Shown piece after piece: positions 1 to 7,410 of a stretch of DNA of 11,691 bases; position 1 is the stretch's first letter; each line of letters opens with the position of its first letter. Source of the stretch: Comamonadaceae bacterium (GTDB lineage Bacteria > Pseudomonadota > Gammaproteobacteria > Burkholderiales > Burkholderiaceae_C). The notes beneath the pieces are model-generated. The model made no database searches, had not been told where the DNA came from, and saw only the letters and a list, made by a program, of their open reading frames with translations. The stretch covers positions 1 to 11,691 of the forward strand of contig CANBRV010000049.1 in NCBI GenBank assembly GCA_947372005.1. The letters run 5' to 3'. The translations under genes and the position numbers were made by a program.

Positions 1-2720
1 AATATGCCTTGCGTATTATTTCCTGCTGTAATACCAGAAATTATTAAGTTTCCGGCGCCACTATTTGTAAAACTCACGATATTGCTTGAAATCACAATAC
101 CCTGTGCGGCATTAGAATTTCCTTGGAATAATAATGTGCCATTATTCGCATTTGTAAATGGCACTGTGGCAGCCGCATCCATCTGGATACCGACACTGTT
201 ATTGGATGTTCCCAAAATGCTTGTTGACTGACCAGCTGATGTTAAAAAACTAAGATTGCTGCTTGCCGCAAATCTAACGCCAATCCCTGCATTAGAAATA
301 CCCGTTACATTACCGCCCAAGGTTTGGAAGCCACCCCCAAAATATAATGCTTCGGATCCCGCAGCCGTTCCGTTCAAATTGCCTGTAATTGTTTGATTAC
401 CGCCAGTGATCCAAACCGCCTGACTATTAGTTAAATTGCTAACACTAACCCCTTGAACTTGCCCAATAATTGTTTGCAAACCACCCGTAAATCCTACGCC
501 ACCGCCATCCAATCCACTTATAGCCGAACCTGTTACATTACCATTAATTAATGCATTGCCGCCAAACATTACCCCCTGTGATGCGCCTACGCCCAAAAGA
601 TCGCCATTTATTGTTGTATTGGATACAGTAAAAAAGTTAATGGCTCCGCCCACGCTACTTGATGCGCAAGTGGCGCTTCCTGTCACCGTGCCGTTAATCG
701 TTTGGTTGCCGCCCGCAAAACCAACTCCCCACGCCGCCGTAGATTGACCATAAACACTGCCCCACATAGTTTGATTTCCACCAGTGAAGTTAACGGCGGT
801 CATATTTCCAACGCTTCCAGCTGGACCAACACCAGCATATCCAGTTATATTGGAGCTTGCATTCAACGCCTTAATCTGGCCAACAATAGTAATAGCCTCG
901 ACCGTGCCATTCGACATATTAGCCGAATTTGCGTATAGCCTTAACGCTGCACCATTTGTATCTATTGATGAGTTAAAGGACAAGACAATGCTACCGTTAC
1001 CCTTATTCCCACTATCTGCCGTTAAATTAATACCAAGACTCGCATTATTGGTGGCAGATATATTGCTATTTACAGTAATAGAGCCGTTAGCCAATAAAGT
1101 TAAATTAGTCAGCGCAACCGTTGAGTTCGTTTTAATAATGTCGCCATTAACTGTAATATTTCCTTTGGCGGCGCCTGTTGCAATACTATTGGTTGTCGTC
1201 ACCAAAACATTCGTTGTGTTCAGCGCATTAACAATCGCGGCATTACTTACTGTGCTAGTGGCAACATTGGACGTATTTTGAAAAATCGTGAGACTGGCAT
1301 TTGTAGTATTGGCCGTTGTACCAGCTGTGGCATTAATCGTAATGTCAGTTGGGTCAATCAACCACTGACCCGCACTCCCCTTAGCTGCGCCATTGATATT
1401 GCCATTAATACTAACTAACCGCCCAGACGTTTCTATAAAACCGCCACTACCATTGCTACTAGAAATATCAATATTGGCACCGTCTTGTACAACTGTTTGT
1501 GCAGCCATCGAGAAATTGAGCAGTGACGTAACCTTATTCAGATTGTCGCCGCCAATAATGACTACGCCGCCGCCAGCATCACCCGAGGCGTCCACCGTGC
1601 TATTCGTTGTAAGGGCAACATACTGACCCGCCATGATGACGGTACCGCCCTTATTGCCACCCTTGCCCGACACATCTAGAGTCCCGCGATTGATAACTGC
1701 ACCCTCATCACCACCGTCCAAAATGATGACGCCGTTTTTGCTGCTCATGCTGCGCGCTCTGATAATGCCCTCGTTATTAACCACGCTATCAAGCAACGTA
1801 TCTTTACCCCTAGCAGTTAAAAAGACTTGGCCCCCGTCGGCAACAATGAGCCCTTTGTTTTGTACTAAAGCATTGGCAATCGCGCCCGTAACCTGAACAC
1901 TCAAAAGCTGACCGTTATCTAAGCTAAGACCCAGTGTCTGACCTGCAGCCAAAGTAATTGAACCGCCATTAGCAATAATAGTCCCGTCGTTTGTGACTTT
2001 GTCTGCGTGCAACACGACATAGCCCCCTCCAGACCCATTTCCCGTAGCAGTAATCACGCCCTGGTTAATAACACCAGCCATTGATGCACCAGAAAAAGTG
2101 TAGTTATTCGCATTAATCTGTGCGTCACTGATGTCTTTAGTCGTAGCCACCAAAGCACCCACCTGCACTTGCGCCCCTTGACCAAACATCACTCCATTGG
2201 GGTTAATCAAAAAGACCTGCCCATTGGCTTGCAAATTCCCATAGATTTGCGACTGGCTGTTACCAATAACACGATTAATGGCGACCGACGAGCTGCTAGG
2301 CTGGTTAAAAATAACCGTATTGCTAGCGCCAATGCTGAAGGAATTCCAGTTCGCACCAAGGACATTGCTACCCTGGTTAATCGTCATCGTATTGCCGCTA
2401 GTCGTAATCGTGCCACTACCTTTGGTAATCGAGCCGCCTGTCGGCAAAACAGATTGCGCAAAACTTTTCGTTGTAAACGCGGCCGTGCCAGCAAAGGCCA
2501 TAGCGATCGCAAACGAAATGCCCGCAAGATTTGATCCGCCAACACCCAGCAGAGCAGAGCCGCTCGCCAAGCCATATTCTGTATGGCTTTCGCCAAACCC
2601 GCGCGCAGGCGCACCCGCCGTATCGCCGGCATTTTTGCCTTGCGATACAGTCGTTTCAGCTACGGCCACCAAAGCGCCGAATCTTTTGCTGAACACTAAG
2701 CGGTATAGGTTCTTGTTCAC
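1..2720 (-). CDS. Filamentous haemagglutinin-type adhesin (TpsA, two-partner secretion), C-terminus beyond window
   Basis: Reading the reverse strand from GTG at 2720 gives 906 complete codons with no stop up to the left edge, so the gene is partial at its 3' end. An in-frame TAA lies two codons upstream, which fixes GTG as the earliest start. The N-terminus (MNKNLYRLVFSKRFGALVAV) matches the extended signal peptide region of large autotransporter and TPS proteins. A hydrophobic stretch follows (about residues 65-82), with likely cleavage near SFA-Q at residue 88. Residues about 90-300 form the TPS/haemagglutination activity domain, with NPNGVMFG at 173-180. WLIDPTDITI (453-462) is another family signature. 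The rest is Gly/Asn/Thr-rich beta-helix sequence with one cysteine in the visible part. Such proteins cross the outer membrane through a TpsB pore and act in adhesion or aggregation. No TpsB gene is visible here. A contact-dependent-inhibition toxin tip cannot be excluded because the C-terminus is missing. Confidence 0.93.
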   Translation of the reverse strand, partial: MNKNLYRLVFSKRFGALVAVAETTVSQGKNAGDTAGAPARGFGESHTEYGLASGSALLGVGGSNLAGISFAIAMAFAGTAAFTTKSFAQSVLPTGGSITKGSGTITTSGNTMTINQGSNVLGANWNSFSIGASNTVIFNQPSSSSVAINRVIGNSQSQIYGNLQANGQVFLINPNGVMFGQGAQVQVGALVATTKDISDAQINANNYTFSGASMAGVINQGVITATGNGSGGGYVVLHADKVTNDGTIIANGGSITLAAGQTLGLSLDNGQLLSVQVTGAIANALVQNKGLIVADGGQVFLTARGKDTLLDSVVNNEGIIRARSMSSKNGVIILDGGDEGAVINRGTLDVSGKGGNKGGTVIMAGQYVALTTNSTVDASGDAGGGVVIIGGDNLNKVTSLLNFSMAAQTVVQDGANIDISSSNGSGGFIETSGRLVSINGNINGAAKGSAGQWLIDPTDITINATAGTTANTTNASLTIFQNTSNVATSTVSNAAIVNALNTTNVLVTTTNSIATGAAKGNITVNGDIIKTNSTVALTNLTLLANGSITVNSNISATNNASLGINLTADSGNKGNGSIVLSFNSSIDTNGAALRLYANSANMSNGTVEAITIVGQIKALNASSNITGYAGVGPAGSVGNMTAVNFTGGNQTMWGSVYGQSTAAWGVGFAGGNQTINGTVTGSATCASSSVGGAINFFTVSNTTINGDLLGVGASQGVMFGGNALINGNVTGSAISGLDGGGVGFTGGLQTIIGQVQGVSVSNLTNSQAVWITGGNQTITGNLNGTAAGSEALYFGGGFQTLGGNVTGISNAGIGVRFAASSNLSFLTSAGQSTSILGTSNNSVGIQMDAAATVPFTNANNGTLLFQGNSNAAQGIVISSNIVSFTNSGAGNLIISGITAGNNTQGI
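258..776 (-). repeat. Seven degenerate beta-helix repeats in the adhesin
   Basis: Residues about 649-821 of the adhesin split into seven tandem units of 23, 29, 21, 26, 27, 23 and 24 residues. Each starts with a variant of (G)NQTIxGxVxG: NQTMWG, NQTING, NTTING, NALING, LQTIIG, NQTITG, FQTLGG. Most end in a GxxFxGG-like turn. Unit boundaries on the plus strand are 776-708, 707-621, 620-558, 557-480, 479-399, 398-330 and 329-258. The variable length and lack of DNA identity suggest old, diverged coils of a right-handed beta-helix rather than recent duplications. The fold is inferred. Confidence 0.65.
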
Positions 2721-2727
2721 GTCAAGT

Positions 2728-2745
2728 TATTCAAATTCTTGAATA
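2728..2745. repeat. Inverted repeat just upstream of the adhesin start
   Basis: TATTCAA-ATTC-TTGAATA forms perfect 7-bp arms (2728-2734 and 2739-2745) with a 4-nt loop. On the adhesin mRNA it would end 7 nt before the GTG, where a Shine-Dalgarno sequence would normally lie; none is recognisable. The stem is AT-rich and weak. It could be an operator or a translation-modulating hairpin, or chance in AT-rich DNA. Confidence 0.4.
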
Positions 2746-2827
2746 TTTATTAGCTTAAGCTTTTTAAGGCAAAGAAAAATCTAGTTCGAGTTGATTTCAA
2801 ATAAGAGAATTAAAGTTTACTTTTTGC

Positions 2828-2857
2828 ATTGTACATAAGAATGCTTATTCTTGGCCA
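2828..2857 (-). promoter_or_regulatory. Possible sigma70 promoter for the adhesin gene
   Basis: On the reverse strand, TGGCCA (2857-2852; 4/6 to TTGACA), an 18-nt spacer and TACAAT (2833-2828; 5/6 to TATAAT) form a plausible promoter giving a leader of about 100 nt before the GTG at 2720. The spacer contains the inverted repeat AAGAAT-GCTT-ATTCTT (2837-2852), a possible operator. This is pattern matching in AT-rich intergenic DNA and is weak evidence. Confidence 0.25.
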
Positions 2858-2901
2858 TTGGTCGTAAAAAACCAACAGCTTTATTTTTCACTTAAAATCA
2901 T

Positions 2902-4344
2902 GTGGCTTACTCACATAACATGAACTCAATTACCACCAAAAACCACACCTCTTTTGCGCCTGCAGCTAACTCTTCTATCGGGCAAGCAATTCGCGATTTG
3001 AGCAATCAATTTGGGCAAAAATGTAGTACTTCATTAGTAATTCGAGAGCAGCACGGGCGCGATGAGTCATCCTTCTCGGTGCCGCCTCCTGATGCGGTCA
3101 TTTTTGCCGAGTCAACCCAAGATGTTGCAAGCGCAATTAGCACGTGTGCAAAGCACCGCGTCCCCGTTATTGCTTTTGGTGTTGGCTCTTCTTTGGAGGG
3201 GCATTTGCTTGCTATTCATGGTGGTGTGAGCGTTGACGTATCGCGCATGAACAAGGTTTTGGCAATACACGCCGAAGACCTAACGGTCACCGTACAACCA
3301 GGCGTGACGCGCAAAGCGCTCAACGAAGCCATCAAACACACGGGGCTTTTCTTCCCTATCGATCCAGGCGCCGATGCGTCTATTGGCGGAATGTGCGCTA
3401 CGCGGGCTAGCGGCACAAATGCCGTGCGCTACGGCACGATGCGTGAAAACGTTTTGGCACTCGAAGTCGTAACGGCCAATGGAGAAGTCATCCGTACAGG
3501 CACTCGTGCAAAAAAAAGCAGCGCAGGTTATGACCTCACACGCCTGATGGTTGGCAGCGAAGGTACGCTGGGATTAATGACTGAAATTACACTAAAAGTG
3601 TACCCATTGCCAGAGGCAATTAGTGCGGCAATTTGTAGCTTTCCCAGTATAGAGGCGGCTGTTCGCACCACGATCCAGATCATTCAAATGGGCATTCCAA
3701 TTGCTCGCGTCGAACTGATTGATTCAAACACGGTTCGGATGCTTAATAAGTATTCAAAACTCAATTTGCACGAAGGCGCCATGCTGCTCATGGAGTTTCA
3801 CGGCTCCCCTGCCAGCGTTAAGGAGCAGGCTGAGGCAGTACAAGAAATTGCATCCGACCACTCGGGGCAAGCATTTGAGTGGGCCACCACGCCCGAAGAT
3901 CGCACACGCCTATGGACAGCAAGGCACAATGCCTACTTTGCAGGTGTGCAAAGTCGCCCAGGTTGCAAAGTGATTTCAACCGACACCTGTGTTCCTATTT
4001 CTCGCCTTGCCGACTGTTTGCTCGACTCTGTTGCTGAAGCGGATGCCTCCGGCATCCCCTATTTTTTAGTCGGTCACGTTGGCGATGGCAACTTTCATTT
4101 TGGCTATTTACTTGACCCCAATAATGCACAGGAACGCGAAACTGCCGAAGCGCTTAATCACAAGTTAGTGAAGCGCACACTTTCACTAGAGGGCACGTGT
4201 ACAGGTGAGCACGGCGTTGGCCTGCATAAAATGGATTTTCTTATTGAAGAGACTGGCGCTGGCGCGGTGAGCATGATGCGCGCGATTAAAAAAGCGCTAG
4301 ATCCTCTAGGAATTATGAACCCAGGAAAAATATTTGCGGCATAG
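2902..4344 (+). CDS. FAD-linked D-lactate dehydrogenase (LDHD/GlcD-type oxidoreductase)
   Basis: Predicted to oxidise D-lactate (or a related D-2-hydroxyacid) to pyruvate with FAD, passing electrons to the respiratory chain. The N-terminal FAD-binding PCMH-type domain spans about residues 50-240, with GVGSSLEGH (93-101), the PGADASIGGMCATRASGTNA stretch (155-174) and MVGSEGTLGL (216-225). The C-terminal FAD-oxidase domain carries GHVGDGNFH (391-399) and CTGEHGVG (433-440), whose His and Glu residues are the expected metal/substrate ligands. At 480 residues it has the usual length for the family. The start is uncertain: GTG at 2902 gives the longest form, but an in-frame ATG at 2920 removes six residues, and neither has a visible Shine-Dalgarno. 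A TAAAAT at 2893-2898 could be a -10 element; if so, the transcript would start near 2905 and only ATG 2920 would be used. Glycolate or 2-hydroxyglutarate are alternative substrates. The gene converges on parB and is divergent from the adhesin. Confidence 0.9.
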   Translation: MAYSHNMNSITTKNHTSFAPAANSSIGQAIRDLSNQFGQKCSTSLVIREQHGRDESSFSVPPPDAVIFAESTQDVASAISTCAKHRVPVIAFGVGSSLEGHLLAIHGGVSVDVSRMNKVLAIHAEDLTVTVQPGVTRKALNEAIKHTGLFFPIDPGADASIGGMCATRASGTNAVRYGTMRENVLALEVVTANGEVIRTGTRAKKSSAGYDLTRLMVGSEGTLGLMTEITLKVYPLPEAISAAICSFPSIEAAVRTTIQIIQMGIPIARVELIDSNTVRMLNKYSKLNLHEGAMLLMEFHGSPASVKEQAEAVQEIASDHSGQAFEWATTPEDRTRLWTARHNAYFAGVQSRPGCKVISTDTCVPISRLADCLLDSVAEADASGIPYFLVGHVGDGNFHFGYLLDPNNAQERETAEALNHKLVKRTLSLEGTCTGEHGVGLHKMDFLIEETGAGAVSMMRAIKKALDPLGIMNPGKIFAA

Positions 4345-4356
4345 ACTCCGCAAATA
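4331..4356 (-). terminator. Rho-independent terminator of the parB operon, overlapping the end of the lactate dehydrogenase gene
   Basis: A perfect 9-bp stem, TATTTGCGG (4331-4339) and CCGCAAATA (4348-4356), encloses an 8-nt loop. On the reverse strand it begins 5 nt after the parB stop (4361-4363) and is followed by TTTTTCC, the U-tract of an intrinsic terminator. On the forward strand the following bases (CCACCTAG) have no U-tract, so efficient termination is expected only for the minus-strand operon. The TAG stop of the plus-strand gene (4342-4344) lies in the loop. Confidence 0.8.
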
Positions 4357-4360
4357 CCAC

Positions 4361-5284
4361 CTAGCTTTTCATCTTCAGCTTATCAATTAAGCCATTGAGC
4401 TCATCCAAAGAGCCAAAGCCAATTGTTACCTCTCCCTGTTCATAAACGCGTCCACTTCGCTTAACGCGCTTTTTGATTTTGATCTCAACCGTTGCGGCCA
4501 ACAAGTCGGCCAACTCATCTTCTACTCGCTTGATATCGCGGGATTTATCGGCCTTAGGACGACTAGGCCTCAGCGCAAATTCAGCGCTAATTTTTTTAAC
4601 CAAACTCTCCGCTTCGCGTACAGACATTTTTTTGCCCGTGATTTGATTTGCTGCCGTAATTTGCGTCGCCTTATCGAGCGCTAACAAGGCTCGCGCATGG
4701 CCCATATCAAGGTCGCCAGCAACCAGCATGCCCTGCACAGGTTCCGCCAAATTAAGCAGTCTAAGCAAGTTGGAGGCTGCGCTACGCGAACGCCCCACAG
4801 CACTGGCGGCGGCCTCGTGAGTGAGCCCAAACTCTTTAATTAGACGTTGTAATCCTTGAGCTTCTTCAAGAGGATTCAAATCTTCACGCTGCATATTTTC
4901 AATAAGCGCCATCGCAGCAGCGGCTTCATCTGGCACATCCCGCACCAAAACGGGTACCGAGCTAAGACCTGCTAATTTAGCAGCTCGGAATCGCCGCTCC
5001 CCTGCAATAATTTCATACTCTGCTGGCGCACCCGCTGGCAAGCGGCGAACCAAAATCGGCTGCATCACGCCTTGCAGCTTAATACTTTCTGCTAGCTCAT
5101 AAAGAGCCCCTTCATCCATGTGCGTACGTGGCTGGTACTTTCCCGCAACCATTTGGTCAAGATTAAGCAGCCCCGTGCCAGCCCCGCTATCTGCGGCCGC
5201 GCCAACAACAGCTGCATCGATTGCGATGGGTCCAAGCAAAGCCTCTAAGCCGCGTCCCAAGCCTTTTTGTTTTTTAACTACCAT
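4361..5284 (-). CDS. parB: Chromosome partitioning protein ParB
   Basis: ParB is the CTP-dependent DNA clamp that loads at parS, spreads on nearby DNA and is moved by ParA to segregate the origin region. The 307-residue product shows the chromosomal ParB layout: N-terminal ParA-contact motif KGLGRGLEALLG (7-18), QPR (51-53), the CTP-binding GERRFRA box (95-101) and ENMQRED (129-135), a helix-turn-helix around 154-176 (LTHEAAASAVGRSRSAASNL), and a C-terminal dimerisation segment from about 255. The ATG at 5284 has GGGAAG about 6 nt upstream. It lies 24 nt after parA and is the last gene of the operon, followed at once by a terminator. Its two target sites lie within 1.5-2.7 kb upstream, in rsmG and mnmG. 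Confidence 0.97.
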   Translation of the reverse strand: MVVKKQKGLGRGLEALLGPIAIDAAVVGAAADSGAGTGLLNLDQMVAGKYQPRTHMDEGALYELAESIKLQGVMQPILVRRLPAGAPAEYEIIAGERRFRAAKLAGLSSVPVLVRDVPDEAAAAMALIENMQREDLNPLEEAQGLQRLIKEFGLTHEAAASAVGRSRSAASNLLRLLNLAEPVQGMLVAGDLDMGHARALLALDKATQITAANQITGKKMSVREAESLVKKISAEFALRPSRPKADKSRDIKRVEDELADLLAATVEIKIKKRVKRSGRVYEQGEVTIGFGSLDELNGLIDKLKMKS

Positions 5285-5308
5285 TTCATGCTTCCCAAAA
5301 CTTTTAAA

Positions 5309-6079
5309 TTACATCTTTTTAATACGTTCAACCATCTCGGCAGCAAACGCCACATACGCTTGCGAGCCTTTGGCCGCGCCATCAAATACAACCCCAGGCA
5401 ACCCATAACTAGGGGCCTCGGCCAAGCGCACATTACGAGGAATCACGGTATTAAAAACTTTATCTGCAAAATGCGCTTTGAGCTGATCACTCACCTGCAC
5501 TTGTAGTGTGATGCGTGGGTCAAACATCACCCGAAGCAAACCAATAATTTGCAAATCCTTGTTCAAATTAGCGTGCACTTGTTTAATCGTATTGACCAAA
5601 TCGGTTAGCCCTTCGAGCGCAAAGTACTCACACTGCATAGGAACAATCACCCCATTAGCACAGCACAAGCCGTTTAGAGTCAGCATAGAGAGCGATGGTG
5701 GGCAATCAATCAAAATGAAGTCGTACTCAGCGCTTACGACGGCCAAGGCCGCCTTTAGACGCGCCTCACGGCGCTCTACTGCCACTAACTCAACCTCAGC
5801 GCCCGCTAGTTCACGGTTGGCGCCCAAGACGTCATAGCCACATTTTTCGCTAGGCATTCTCGCCTCAGCAACGGTCGCCTCTTCCAGCAACACATCGTAA
5901 ATCGTGTACTTGAGCTCTCGCTTATCAACTCCTGAGCCCATGGTCGCATTGCCCTGCGGATCAAGATCCACCATCAAAACGCGTTGGCCTATTTTGGCCA
6001 AGCCAGCGGCCAAATTGACCGTCGTGGTCGTCTTACCAACGCCGCCCTTTTGATTTGCGACGCAAAAAATTTTTGCCAT
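5309..6079 (-). CDS. parA: Chromosome partitioning ATPase ParA (Soj)
   Basis: ParA binds nucleoid DNA nonspecifically as an ATP dimer and forms the gradient along which ParB-parS complexes move. The 256-residue protein has the deviant Walker A KGGVGKTT (11-18), the A' motif MVDLDPQGN (36-44) and Walker B ILIDCPP (122-128). There is no N-terminal DNA-binding extension, so it is the short chromosomal (type Ib/Soj-like) form rather than a plasmid P1-type ParA. A good Shine-Dalgarno (AGAGGA) precedes the ATG at 6079. It follows the exporter gene by 38 nt and is followed by parB after 24 nt. Confidence 0.97.
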   Translation of the reverse strand: MAKIFCVANQKGGVGKTTTTVNLAAGLAKIGQRVLMVDLDPQGNATMGSGVDKRELKYTIYDVLLEEATVAEARMPSEKCGYDVLGANRELAGAEVELVAVERREARLKAALAVVSAEYDFILIDCPPSLSMLTLNGLCCANGVIVPMQCEYFALEGLTDLVNTIKQVHANLNKDLQIIGLLRVMFDPRITLQVQVSDQLKAHFADKVFNTVIPRNVRLAEAPSYGLPGVVFDGAAKGSQAYVAFAAEMVERIKKM

Positions 6080-6117
6080 TTATATATCCTCTTTACTATT
6101 GTTTTTCTATTTTTAGT

Positions 6118-6732
6118 TCAAAAATCTATGGCCAATTTAATACCAAACCCAATCAAAAAAACACCCGCCAACCTGCTCAAAGCGCTAATAAACAGAGGGC
6201 TCGCGCGGAGTCTTTGCCCCGCGTAATGCACGATCAGCACCACAGCAAAACAGTAAACAAAACCTAAAACGGCTATCGTTGCCGCCATCACACCAAACGT
6301 CATCAAGCCTTGATGCCGCACTGGATCCACAAACTGCGGGAAAAACGCCACATAAAACATCACGGCTTTGGGATTCAGCAGTGTAATCAACATCGTTTGC
6401 TTAAAATACTCACCTGCTCGAATCTCTATTGCCAACTTATCGCCTCGTTTGGCTCCCAACATCTTAAAACCAAGCCACGCCAAATAAACCGCCCCAACAA
6501 TCTGCAAGCCTTTAAAAACAGCCGGATTAGCCGCCAATGTTGCAGCCGCCCCAGCGACCGCTAGCCAAAGCAAAATCTGATCCCCTAGCAGCAACCCAAA
6601 CACCGAAGCCAAACCACCGCGCAAGCCGCCCGTACCAGCCGAAGAAACGAGAGCCAAATTTCCAGGGCCAGGAATAAAAAGCAGCAAAATAAACGCCGCA
6701 ACAAAAGCGGCGTAATTAGTAATTCCAAACAT
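6118..6732 (-). CDS. LysE/RhtB family amino-acid exporter
   Basis: A 204-residue, strongly hydrophobic inner-membrane protein with the LysE-family layout: about six membrane segments (roughly residues 7-29, 41-63, 72-92, 113-133, 144-168, 182-202), the N-terminal signature IPGPGN (20-25), the GLRGGLASVFGLLLGD loop (36-51) and LLNPKA (118-123). The family exports amino acids such as lysine, threonine, homoserine or leucine by proton antiport; the substrate cannot be told from sequence. The ATG at 6732 lies 6 nt after the rsmG stop with no Shine-Dalgarno, so translation is probably coupled to rsmG. It separates rsmG from parA, which are often directly adjacent in other bacteria. Confidence 0.9.
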   Translation of the reverse strand: MFGITNYAAFVAAFILLLFIPGPGNLALVSSAGTGGLRGGLASVFGLLLGDQILLWLAVAGAAATLAANPAVFKGLQIVGAVYLAWLGFKMLGAKRGDKLAIEIRAGEYFKQTMLITLLNPKAVMFYVAFFPQFVDPVRHQGLMTFGVMAATIAVLGFVYCFAVVLIVHYAGQRLRASPLFISALSRLAGVFLIGFGIKLAIDF

Positions 6733-6738
6733 GTGGGG

Positions 6739-7410
6739 CTAGTGTACCCGCATCCAAACTAAGCAGCGATCTTCATTTAAATCAGGAACACGGAGCTGTT
6801 CCACGTGAAACACGGAAACCTGCCCAGGCAAAGCGGCCGCCTCTGTGTTCGCTGTTTTTGCCTTCATTGCCATCCAAGCGCCCGAGTTGGGGGCCAGCAA
6901 ACTTGCAGTCAAGCCCACAAAATCTTGGAGCGTTGCAAAGGCTCGGCTGGTAACAACATCAAAGCCGCCCTTCACATCGGCGGGCAACATCTGCTCGACT
7001 CTTGCATGAACACCGCGTAAATTGGCAAGGCCAAGGGCTAGGGCTACTTGCTGAATAAATGCCGCCTTTTTTCCCACCGTATCGACACACAAAACGGAAA
7101 TGTGCGGGCAACAAATCGCAATCACAACGCCGGGCAGGCCCGCGCCCGCGCCCACATCTAATAGTCGATAGGCCTTGCTGACAACCGCCTGCAAGCCGTC
7201 TAAGTGTCGCTGAAGCGGTGCAACAACGGCTAGCGAATCAAGCAAATGATGCGTGAGCATCTCGCCCGCATCGCGAATAGCGGTAAGGTTGTACACCTTG
7301 TTCCACTTGGCAATCATCGCCAAATAATCTAATAATTGTTTTTGCTGATGCTCAGACAAATCGAGTGCAAGCTCAGCCAAGCCCACCCGCAATTTTTCTG
7401 CGAGCATCAT
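6739..7410 (-). CDS. rsmG: 16S rRNA (guanine527-N7)-methyltransferase RsmG (GidB)
   Basis: RsmG methylates G527 of 16S rRNA using S-adenosylmethionine; its loss is known to give low-level streptomycin resistance. The 223-residue product carries NLTAIRD (41-47), HHLLDSL (54-60), the SAM-binding LLDVGAGAGLPG (83-94) and TSRAF (154-158), all typical. The ATG at 7410 overlaps the mnmG stop in an ATGA arrangement (4 nt), suggesting translational coupling; a second ATG follows directly. The C-terminal VFHVEQ (200-205) is encoded by an embedded parS site, a pattern seen in other bacteria. The product is slightly longer than E. coli RsmG (207). Confidence 0.96.
   Translation of the reverse strand: MMLAEKLRVGLAELALDLSEHQQKQLLDYLAMIAKWNKVYNLTAIRDAGEMLTHHLLDSLAVVAPLQRHLDGLQAVVSKAYRLLDVGAGAGLPGVVIAICCPHISVLCVDTVGKKAAFIQQVALALGLANLRGVHARVEQMLPADVKGGFDVVTSRAFATLQDFVGLTASLLAPNSGAWMAMKAKTANTEAAALPGQVSVFHVEQLRVPDLNEDRCLVWMRVH
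6797..6812. other. parS site 1 (ParB-binding centromere) inside rsmG
   Basis: The forward strand reads TGTTCCACGTGAAACA, matching the chromosomal parS consensus TGTTNCACGTGAAACA, a 16-bp near-palindrome with one mismatched arm position. It lies in the 3' part of rsmG and encodes VFHVEQ on the minus strand. It is about 1.5 kb upstream of the parB start and should be a ParB loading site. Confidence 0.92.

Noticed and set aside
784..1281. 165-codon open frame on the plus strand, and several others between 4 and 2742
   Set aside because: They lie opposite the adhesin gene. Its Gly/Asn/Thr-rich codons read backwards rarely give stops, and the resulting Pro/Leu/Val-rich peptides match no domain and have no ribosome site.
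2384..2632. 82-codon minus-strand frame
   Set aside because: Overlaps the adhesin signal-peptide region in another frame; arginine/leucine-rich composition typical of an out-of-frame reading.
2752..2761. AGCTTAAGCT palindrome as a protein-binding site
   Set aside because: Ten-bp palindrome in AT-rich DNA with no second copy nearby; insufficient to call.
3141..3146. CACGTG core as a third parS site
   Set aside because: Flanks (TTAG-CACGTG-TGCA) lack the TGTTNC/GAAACA arms. The same holds for CACGTG at 4194-4199.
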